Virus record (IMG/VR): IMGVR_UViG_3300014050_000145
Span: 1-23,268 of that record
Source: a virus
Direction: 5' to 3' (one strand)
Length of the DNA stretch: 23,268 nucleotides
Made by a program: the position numbers and the translations under genes. Each line of letters begins with the position of its first letter. Position 1 is the first letter of the stretch. Of the stretch, positions 1-4,216 are shown in pieces. The notes below the pieces were generated by a model. That model was not told where the DNA came from and made no database searches. It worked only from the letters and a program-made list of their open reading frames with translations.

Positions 1-224
1 TATTTTCTTCCGTTCAAACAGGAACCAAACCAAGGAAAAACTTTATGGCCCTCGAATCCGCAATCCACACAAGGGTTCGTCCCCTTCACCTCATCAATGT
101 ACGCCTTATTACGTCGTCTAATGAGGCGATTATTAACGGCTGTCTTTTCTTTAATGGACTCTGCGTTACGTGCGTAATGTCTACGTGCGGCTTCTCTTTG
201 TTGTACTTTGTCCTTAAATGGCAT
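1..224 (-). CDS. Partial HNH-endonuclease-like protein (C-terminus beyond the window)
   Basis: The reverse strand is open from an ATG at 224 to the window edge, giving 74 visible residues. The start reads MPFKDKVQQREAARRHYARN, a strongly basic Arg/Lys-rich helix, followed near residue 49 by TNPCVDCG. A basic N-terminal helix followed by a Cys-x2-Cys pair is the layout of many small phage HNH proteins, where a catalytic D-H pair would come next. The catalytic part is not visible, so this could also be another zinc-binding protein. An AAGGTG-like ribosome site lies a few bases before the ATG. The gene is divergent from its right neighbour with only 17 bases between the two starts. Confidence 0.6.
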   Translation of the reverse strand, partial: MPFKDKVQQREAARRHYARNAESIKEKTAVNNRLIRRRNKAYIDEVKGTNPCVDCGFEGHKVFPWFGSCLNGRK

Positions 225-241
225 AGGCGACACCTTACACT

Positions 242-352
242 ATGATGATGAAATGCGTTGAATGTGAACACGACTTGGTGGGCGGTGCCTGTCTTGTGGA
301 TACGTGCAAGTGCATCTGTGTTTGGGAGGTAGTAGATGACTCTAGCATCTAA
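242..352 (+). CDS. Cysteine-rich microprotein, 36 aa
   Basis: ATG at 242 (two further in-frame ATGs follow directly) opens a 36-codon frame ending TAA at 350-352. The product begins MMMKCVECEHDLVGG and has cysteines at 5, 8, 17, 22, 24 and 26, including Cys-x2-Cys and a Cys-x-Cys-x-Cys run, then an acidic tail. Six cysteines in 36 residues suggest metal binding. The frame overlaps the start of the HNH gene at 336 by 17 bases, the type of overlap common in this genome. The ribosome site is weak. No family is recognised; it could be a chance frame, but its cysteine spacing argues against that. Confidence 0.4.
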   Translation: MMMKCVECEHDLVGGACLVDTCKCICVWEVVDDSSI

Positions 353-620
353 GAAAAAGAAAGTGTACGGCCCCTATAAAGACAAGTCTAAAGGTGGACG
401 TGAGAAGACCGTTATCTACGACCCTAAGACACAGAAGACATCTAGTACTAATACCGCCCGTTACAAGAAAGAAAAATCTCTTGGGCGCACTTTATCTAAG
501 GACGAGCACGTAGACCACAAAGACAACAATAAGCACAATGGGTCCGCAAATAACTTGCAGGTCATGAGCGCATCAAAGAATATTGGCAAGGGTAACCAAC
601 ATAGAAAGAAGAAAAAATAA
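336..620 (+). CDS. HNH homing-type endonuclease
   Basis: A 94-aa basic protein with a single HNH nuclease domain at about residues 48-90. The motif reads EHVDHKDNNKHNGSANNLQ: His58 and Asp60-His61 form the first HNH element, Asn72-Asn73 the middle Asn, and SASKNIGKGNQH supplies the final basic/His part. This is the pattern of free-standing phage HNH nucleases (HNH_3 type), which nick or cut DNA using one metal ion. GGGAGG lies about 6 bases before the ATG. Its stop overlaps the endolysin start (TAATG), so the two are translationally coupled. It may be a selfish homing gene or a packaging helper; HNH proteins often work beside terminases, but terL is 10 kb away here. The C-terminus is all Lys/Arg. 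Confidence 0.85.
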   Translation: MTLASKKKKVYGPYKDKSKGGREKTVIYDPKTQKTSSTNTARYKKEKSLGRTLSKDEHVDHKDNNKHNGSANNLQVMSASKNIGKGNQHRKKKK

Positions 621-1363
621 TGGCTGAACAAGGTACAGTAGCTGCAATTATTGAAATTGCTAAAAAAGAAGTTGGAACGATAGAAGGGCCTAAAGACAAT
701 GAAACAAAGTACGGTGCGTTTACAAAAGCTAATTATCTTGCTTGGTGTGGTTCTTTCGTTATGTGGTGCGCTCATCAGGCAGGTGTAAAGGTTCCTAACA
801 CTGTCTCTACAGTTGCAGGAGCAGCAGCATTTAAGAAGATGGGCACATGGTTTGACGCAGATTGCGGTCAGTCACCACAACCAGGAGACGTTTTGTACTT
901 TGACTTTCCAGGAGATGGCGTAGACCGTATCTCTCACGTAGGTATCTGCACAGGTATTGACTCCGATGGAGTTGTGCTTACTATTGAAGGAAACACCTCT
1001 GGTAAGAAGAAGGGTGACCAACGCAATGGTGGCGAAGTATGTGAGCAGATTCGTGCATACAAGCCAAACAAGAAGAAGGTTCTTGTAAGCATTGTTGGTT
1101 GGGGTCGTCCTAACTACAAGGGTAACGAAGTAAATGTAGATGTACCTGCACCAGAGGTTCCAGCGTTTCCTGGACAGATTAAGCCAGGTGCTAAGGGTGA
1201 ATCTGTCAAGATTGTACAGAAAGCTCTAGGATTGGCTGCAGACGGCGATTACGGCCCAGCGACAAAGAAGGCAGTTATCGCATTTCAGGACAATCACGAC
1301 GTAGTGGACTCAAACGGCATCATCGGACCTAAGACATGGGCTGAATTGGTCAAATTCCTATAA
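620..1363 (+). CDS. Endolysin: CHAP-type amidase/endopeptidase with peptidoglycan-binding domain
   Basis: A 247-aa lysin. Residues 5-165 form a CHAP/NlpC-P60-like cysteine hydrolase: catalytic Cys43 in AWCGSFVMWC, His106 in RISHVGIC, and Glu123 in TIEGNTSG as the third polar residue. It should cut peptide or amide bonds in host peptidoglycan at the end of infection. A Pro-rich linker at 173-186 leads to a peptidoglycan_binding_1 domain at about 187-245, with GAKGESVKIVQKALGL and DGDYGPATKKAVIAFQ followed by IIGPKTW. There is no signal peptide, so it needs a holin for export. The start overlaps the HNH stop (TAATG), and a strong terminator follows the stop. Confidence 0.93.
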   Translation: MAEQGTVAAIIEIAKKEVGTIEGPKDNETKYGAFTKANYLAWCGSFVMWCAHQAGVKVPNTVSTVAGAAAFKKMGTWFDADCGQSPQPGDVLYFDFPGDGVDRISHVGICTGIDSDGVVLTIEGNTSGKKKGDQRNGGEVCEQIRAYKPNKKKVLVSIVGWGRPNYKGNEVNVDVPAPEVPAFPGQIKPGAKGESVKIVQKALGLAADGDYGPATKKAVIAFQDNHDVVDSNGIIGPKTWAELVKFL

Positions 1364-1381
1364 ATTGGACATTCCACAAAA

Positions 1382-1415
1382 AGCCCCCCTGGATGGTAAT
1401 CTAGGGGGGTTCTTT
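1382..1415 (+). terminator. Rho-independent terminator after the endolysin
   Basis: An 11-bp stem (1382-1392 with 1401-1411, core CCCCCCT/AGGGGGG, two G-U pairs) closes an 8-base loop and is followed by TCTTT. It begins 18 bases after the endolysin stop and should end or reduce its transcription before the next gene. Confidence 0.8.
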
Positions 1416-1429
1416 CATAAGGGGTGGTC

Positions 1430-1978
1430 ATGACAACAATCGTAGCGGTGCAATACGACGATAAAGTAATTTTTGCTGCAGATAATCAGGTAACTGGCGA
1501 TAACGGACGTCGCTACAACCATCCTGATATGAAAAAAATTGTACAACGAGGTGAGTTTTTAGTTGCAGGTAGTGGTGAAGTTCAACCATGCGATGTGATT
1601 CAACACCAGTGGACACCGCCAAAAGTAACAACAAAAGATTGTGATGACATCTATCATTTCATGATTACTAAGGTGATGCCATCTCTTCGTAAGTGTTTAA
1701 CGGATAATGGTTATGACTTTAATGAGGGCAAAGGAGATGGAAAAGCGGATGAAAACCGCTTTAGTTTCCTTATAGCCGTCTGTGGTGAGGTCTTTGATGT
1801 AGCAGATGACTTATCGGTTTGTCGCTCTGCAGATGGTGTGTATGGCGTTGGTTCAGGTTCTAGTTATGCAATTGGAGCACTCTACGCAGGTGCAAAGCCT
1901 AAAAGGGCTGTAGAGATTGCCTGTAAGTTAGATGTTAATACTTCAGGGCCAATTCAGATAGTAGAACAATTTAAATAA
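1430..1978 (+). CDS. HslV/proteasome-beta-like N-terminal-threonine peptidase
   Basis: A 182-aa Ntn hydrolase resembling HslV (ClpQ). Starting at ATG 1430 the product begins MTTIVAVQYDD; removing Met exposes Thr1, the nucleophile of proteasome beta subunits. A GTG at 1424 is in frame, but that start would bury the Thr, so 1430 is preferred. Counting from Thr1, Asp17 (AADNQ) falls exactly where HslV has its essential Asp17, and the DMKKI lysines at 34-35 match HslV Lys33 after a two-residue insertion. GVGSGSSYAIGALYAG matches the HslV GSG segment, and the end IQIVEQF matches its TIEEL end. No HslU-type ATPase is in the window. It may process virion proteins or degrade host proteins. GGGGTGG precedes the start; it follows the endolysin terminator and precedes a coiled-coil gene. 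Confidence 0.85.
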   Translation: MTTIVAVQYDDKVIFAADNQVTGDNGRRYNHPDMKKIVQRGEFLVAGSGEVQPCDVIQHQWTPPKVTTKDCDDIYHFMITKVMPSLRKCLTDNGYDFNEGKGDGKADENRFSFLIAVCGEVFDVADDLSVCRSADGVYGVGSGSSYAIGALYAGAKPKRAVEIACKLDVNTSGPIQIVEQFK

Positions 1979-1995
1979 ACTGATAGGGTGAGGGC

Positions 1996-2310
1996 ATGGA
2001 CGAAGTACTATACAAATCAAATAGAGAAAAGAAGCGTCTTGCTAGAGCGCTAGAACAAGAGCAGTTTCTAGAAGAAAAGAAAACAGCCCCTATAGTAAAA
2101 GCATGGGAAGAAGCACAGATAAAAGCCGCTGGAATTCAATCAGCGCTAGATTATTTTATAGAACAATACAATGAACATAAGGATGAGTTAGATAAAGACA
2201 TGCAACAACAAGTAGAAGAAAAAATAGAGGAACGCCAAAAGGACATCAGGGAATACCTCATGTCAAAAAAAGACCAATACCTAGAAGCAATGGGAATACA
2301 AGCAGATTAA
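1996..2310 (+). CDS. Coiled-coil protein of unknown function, 104 aa
   Basis: A highly charged, Glu/Lys/Gln-rich protein with no cysteine or membrane segment, almost certainly one or two long helices. EKKRLARALEQEQFLEEKK (residues 11-29) and the stretch at about 55-95 have the heptad character of coiled coils. It starts 17 bases after the peptidase-like gene, with AGGGTGAGGGC just upstream, and is probably co-transcribed with it. It could be a substrate, adaptor or regulator of the peptidase, but only position suggests that. No family is recognised. Confidence 0.7.
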   Translation: MDEVLYKSNREKKRLARALEQEQFLEEKKTAPIVKAWEEAQIKAAGIQSALDYFIEQYNEHKDELDKDMQQQVEEKIEERQKDIREYLMSKKDQYLEAMGIQAD

Positions 2311-2319
2311 GGAACCCTT

Positions 2320-2397
2320 ATGGAATTTATCTTTATGTTTTTTCAAGTCCAATTAGCAGCAATCCTTGCTTTATTACAGGCCTTACTTGGCCTGTAA
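2320..2397 (+). CDS. Possible membrane microprotein, 25 aa
   Basis: AAGGA at 2309-2313 lies 6 bases before an ATG that opens 25 codons: MEFIFMFFQVQLAAILALLQ, then ALLGL. The whole peptide is hydrophobic and could span the membrane once. It sits between the coiled-coil gene and the holin-like gene. The last codons form a 9-bp hairpin with the stop codon. The good ribosome site and position argue for a real gene; the tiny size makes it uncertain. Confidence 0.4.
   Translation: MEFIFMFFQVQLAAILALLQALLGL
2374..2397 (+). other. Perfect 9-bp hairpin ending at a stop codon
   Basis: TTACAGGCC (2374-2382) pairs perfectly with GGCCTGTAA (2389-2397) around a TTACTT loop. There is no T-run on either strand, so it is not a classical terminator. 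It may slow polymerase or protect the mRNA 3' end. Confidence 0.5.
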
Positions 2398-2477
2398 AAG
2401 ATGTAAAATGTCCAAGCGTGAGGGCAAAAACGTAAAATAGGTTCTCCCATACGAATACAAGACCGCAAAGGACACAG

Positions 2478-2822
2478 ATGGGTAATGTAATGGCAAGTTT
2501 AAAAAACGTATTGATGCGTATTGTTGCGGTATTTGCAGCAAGCGGTCTTGGTGTTATTGGTGCTGGTGCAGTTGCTGGTATTTCAGTTGCTAAAGCAATG
2601 TTTGTTGCTGGTCTTACAGCAGTAGCAGCAGTTGTAGAGAAGTTGGCTCGTGCATTTATGGATGACGGAAAACTTACTCTTGATGAAATCAACGCAGCAT
2701 TTGCCACTGTTGATAAGGGCGCAAAGACTGTTGCAGATGTAAAGGTTGAAGAACGTCAAGCTGCAGAAGCTGCACAAGCAGCAGCAAAGACTGCTAAAGA
2801 AGACGACCCTAACTACAACTAA
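2478..2822 (+). CDS. Holin-like membrane protein, 114 aa
   Basis: The N-terminal half is hydrophobic: about residues 12-35 (RIVAVFAASGLGVIGAGAVA) and 37-55 (SVAKAMFVAGLTAVAAVVEK) look like two membrane helices. An acidic segment DDGKLTLDEINAAF (about 62-75) follows, resembling an EF-hand loop in composition, then an Ala/Lys-rich charged tail. Two helices with a charged C-terminus near a lysin gene suggest a holin or antiholin, and I recall similar proteins in actinobacteriophages, but no experiment supports this here. AAAGGA precedes the ATG by 5 bases. An in-frame ATG at 2490 is an alternative start, and dual starts are typical of holin/antiholin pairs. The stop overlaps the convergent zinc-ribbon gene's stop. 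Confidence 0.65.
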   Translation: MGNVMASLKNVLMRIVAVFAASGLGVIGAGAVAGISVAKAMFVAGLTAVAAVVEKLARAFMDDGKLTLDEINAAFATVDKGAKTVADVKVEERQAAEAAQAAAKTAKEDDPNYN

Positions 2823-2995
2823 CCGCCAGTCTTATAAAAACCTGAGCCTTTGAATTGAAGGCCAAAAGAGTTATACACACGTTGAAGAGCGTAGCCACAT
2901 TTGTTGCAGATATATTCAGGTTCTGCTTCATGAATGCTACGCTCTTTTTCGTAGTCTAAATCACACGTTATACATGCATATTGATATTGGGGCAT
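2819..2995 (-). CDS. FmdB-type zinc-ribbon protein, 58 aa
   Basis: Starting at ATG 2995 the protein begins MPQYQYACITCDLDYEKERS and has Cys8-x2-Cys11 and Cys30-x2-Cys33, ending in FKGSGFYKTGG. This is the layout of the FmdB/CxxC_CxxC_SSSS putative regulatory family: an MPxYxYxC start, two zinc knuckles and a GSGFYxT end. An upstream ATG at 3034 is in frame, but the family always starts at MPxY, and AAAGGA lies 8 bases before 2995. It follows the 36-aa zinc-finger gene by 4 bases, so both share a transcript. Its stop overlaps the stop of the holin-like gene on the other strand. It probably binds zinc; its role in phages is unknown. Confidence 0.88.
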   Translation of the reverse strand: MPQYQYACITCDLDYEKERSIHEAEPEYICNKCGYALQRVYNSFGLQFKGSGFYKTGG

Positions 2996-2999
2996 TATT

Positions 3000-3110
3000 T
3001 TAATCCTTTTGTAAATGTTTCTTTTCGCATCCACGTGCTAGGTCTGGTACTACAAATCGTTTATTGCAGATGGCACAAGTGTAACGTTCCAAAAACTCCT
3101 TAGACTCCAC
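3000..3110 (-). CDS. Zinc-finger microprotein, 36 aa
   Basis: A GTG start at 3110 gives 36 residues: VESKEFLERYTCAICNKRF (Val read as Met), then a basic tail ending ARGCEKKHLQKD. The pattern Cys-x2-Cys-x12-Cys-x4-His fits one zinc finger. AAGGA lies about 12 bases before the GTG, which is long, but no better start exists before the in-frame TAA upstream. The stop codon lies inside the ribosome site of the FmdB-type gene 4 bases downstream, so the two are almost surely coupled. Unknown function; possibly a small DNA- or protein-binding regulator. Confidence 0.6.
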   Translation of the reverse strand: MESKEFLERYTCAICNKRFVVPDLARGCEKKHLQKD

Positions 3111-3158
3111 AGACCAATTATGTCCTTACACAACGGCAGAAAGGGGTAAACTACTAAT

Positions 3159-3326
3159 ATGATATCTCAGGTTCAGTTTGGTCAACAAGCAATGACTGTT
3201 AGTAAACAAGCCATGCCAGAGAATCTTAAGTTTGATGGGAAAGCTGGAATTCCTACACCTGGAACTCAAAATCATCTTGCTGCTAACTCTAACGCTGCTT
3301 TACCAAAGCCAGGGTTTAGTGACTAA
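3159..3326 (+). CDS. Small hypothetical protein, 55 aa
   Basis: ATG at 3159 opens 55 codons, beginning MISQVQFGQQAMTVSKQAMP. The protein is low in charge and rich in Gln, Ala, Asn and Pro, with KFDGKAGIPTPGTQ in the middle, and looks unstructured. AAAGGGG lies about 12 bases before the start. Its TAA overlaps the next ATG (TAATG), which supports translation. It opens a run of five overlapping small genes. No family is recognised. Confidence 0.6.
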   Translation: MISQVQFGQQAMTVSKQAMPENLKFDGKAGIPTPGTQNHLAANSNAALPKPGFSD

Positions 3327-3526
3327 TGAATACCTTGGACATGCACGTCCCTATAACAGCAAAAGACCGCTGTGATAAGTGCGCTGCACAGGCAATGGTT
3401 CGTGCAAAGTTAACAACTGGAGAACTTTACTTTTGTGGACACCATGCCCGTGAAATTGGCACCCCTTTAGTACAAGCTTCAATAAAGGTCTATGACCCAG
3501 AAGGAGTCTTTAACTATGGAAAGTAA
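3326..3526 (+). CDS. DUF7455-like zinc-ribbon protein, 66 aa
   Basis: Residues 14-45 read KDRCDKCAAQAMVRAKL and then GELYFCGHHARE. That is Cys-x2-Cys, a strand with VRA, then Cys-Gly-His-His. I recognise this as the small DUF7455-type ribbon common in actinobacteria and their phages, where the core is a CDxCGAxAxVR...L.FCxHH pattern. It should bind one zinc ion through the Cys and His residues. The function is unknown. It overlaps the gene before (TAATG) and the gene after by 11 bases, within a run of coupled small genes. It is the best single hint at an actinobacterial host. Confidence 0.8.
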   Translation: MNTLDMHVPITAKDRCDKCAAQAMVRAKLTTGELYFCGHHAREIGTPLVQASIKVYDPEGVFNYGK

Positions 3527-3662
3527 TCCAATGACAATGGTTGATTACTACAAGTTATGGCAACCAATTTCTGGGCAACAATTTGGTGGGCTTGGTATGT
3601 ACGGCTCAAGTAAACAAGACGTGGGTAAATACGACAAAGAGAATTTGGAAAAAACATCATGA
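3516..3662 (+). CDS. Small hypothetical protein, 48 aa
   Basis: AAGGAG at 3501-3506 sits 9 bases before ATG 3516, inside the end of the preceding gene. The product begins MESNPMTMVDYYKLWQPISG, is rich in Gly, Tyr and Gln, and ends with a charged KENLEKTS. Its TGA overlaps the next ATG (ATGA). The strong ribosome site and both overlaps make it a likely real gene. No family is recognised. Confidence 0.65.
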   Translation: MESNPMTMVDYYKLWQPISGQQFGGLGMYGSSKQDVGKYDKENLEKTS

Positions 3663-3955
3663 GTAATTTAAGCCACCAATTTGATGGAGCAATAGAGGCG
3701 TATGAAGATATGCAACGACGTCGTTATGCTCGTAAAAAAGGAGTTACTGGATTTATTGGTAATGGCTACTGGTTTGGAAGTTATCCATACATGATGGGTG
3801 CTTATGGCGCAGGAACAATTACTCAAACACAATCAGAGCATTACCAAAACCCAGTTCAAGATTTAGGACAAAATACGGGAGATACTGCAGGAGATGCTAC
3901 AGGTATGGGAGAAGGTGGAACTGCAGTTGGTGATGGAGGCGGTTCACCAGCATGA
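3659..3955 (+). CDS. Hypothetical protein with Gly-rich C-terminus, 98 aa
   Basis: The first 30 residues are charged and helical (QFDGAIEAYEDMQRRRYARK). The middle is rich in Gly, Tyr and Met (GYWFGSYPYMMGAYGAG), and the end is an acidic Gly/Thr/Asp-rich tail. Such a pattern occurs in small structural or membrane-associated phage proteins, but no family is recognised. It overlaps its neighbours by ATGA on both sides (3659-3662 and 3952-3955), so translation is coupled along the run. Confidence 0.65.
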   Translation: MSNLSHQFDGAIEAYEDMQRRRYARKKGVTGFIGNGYWFGSYPYMMGAYGAGTITQTQSEHYQNPVQDLGQNTGDTAGDATGMGEGGTAVGDGGGSPA

Positions 3956-4164
3956 GTAATCAGTTAAATCGTAAAATTTTAAAAGTAAATAACAGAACAG
4001 GTATTAAACAAATTTTTCAATATGCAGAACCAAAAGTTAAATCTGCTGCACGTGCATCAGTATTGTCATGGGCTAGTCGTGGTAAAGGTGTGCAGGGTGA
4101 ATCAACAAATGCACAAGACTTAGGTTCAAAACAAATTATTAATAAACGCAGAAAACCAATGTAA
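3952..4164 (+). CDS. Small basic hypothetical protein, 70 aa
   Basis: A Lys/Arg-rich 70-aa protein, starting MSNQLNRKILKVNNRTGIKQ and ending with INKRRKPM. It contains AEPKVKSAARASVLSWA, a short amphipathic helix. The net charge is strongly positive, so it may bind nucleic acid or a virion partner. It overlaps the previous stop by ATGA and ends the run of small genes. No family is recognised. Confidence 0.65.
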   Translation: MSNQLNRKILKVNNRTGIKQIFQYAEPKVKSAARASVLSWASRGKGVQGESTNAQDLGSKQIINKRRKPM

Positions 4165-4198
4165 CTTCTGCTTTAATTATCTTCTTAGAGGGATAACA

Positions 4199-4216
4199 AT
4201 GTTCCGAGGGGAATGA
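4199..4216 (+). promoter_or_regulatory. Five-codon leader ORF abutting a TTG start
   Basis: AGAGGG at about 4187-4192 precedes an ATG at 4199 that encodes MFRGE and stops with TGA at 4214-4216. The next codon, in the same frame, is the TTG start of the 726-aa gene. GAGGGG inside the mini-ORF (4206-4211) can act as the TTG's own ribosome site. The arrangement suggests translational coupling, or less likely read-through of the TGA. Confidence 0.45.

Noticed and set aside
461-775. Minus-strand frame opposite the HNH and endolysin genes
   Set aside because: Its translation is Phe/Cys-rich and meaningless, and both plus-strand genes show clear domains.
1424-1429. GTG start for the peptidase-like gene
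   Set aside because: It would put two residues before Met-Thr-Thr and block exposure of the catalytic Thr.
2333-2777. Minus-strand frames opposite the holin-like gene
   Set aside because: Shadow of the Ala-rich plus-strand gene, which has the ribosome site and membrane helices.
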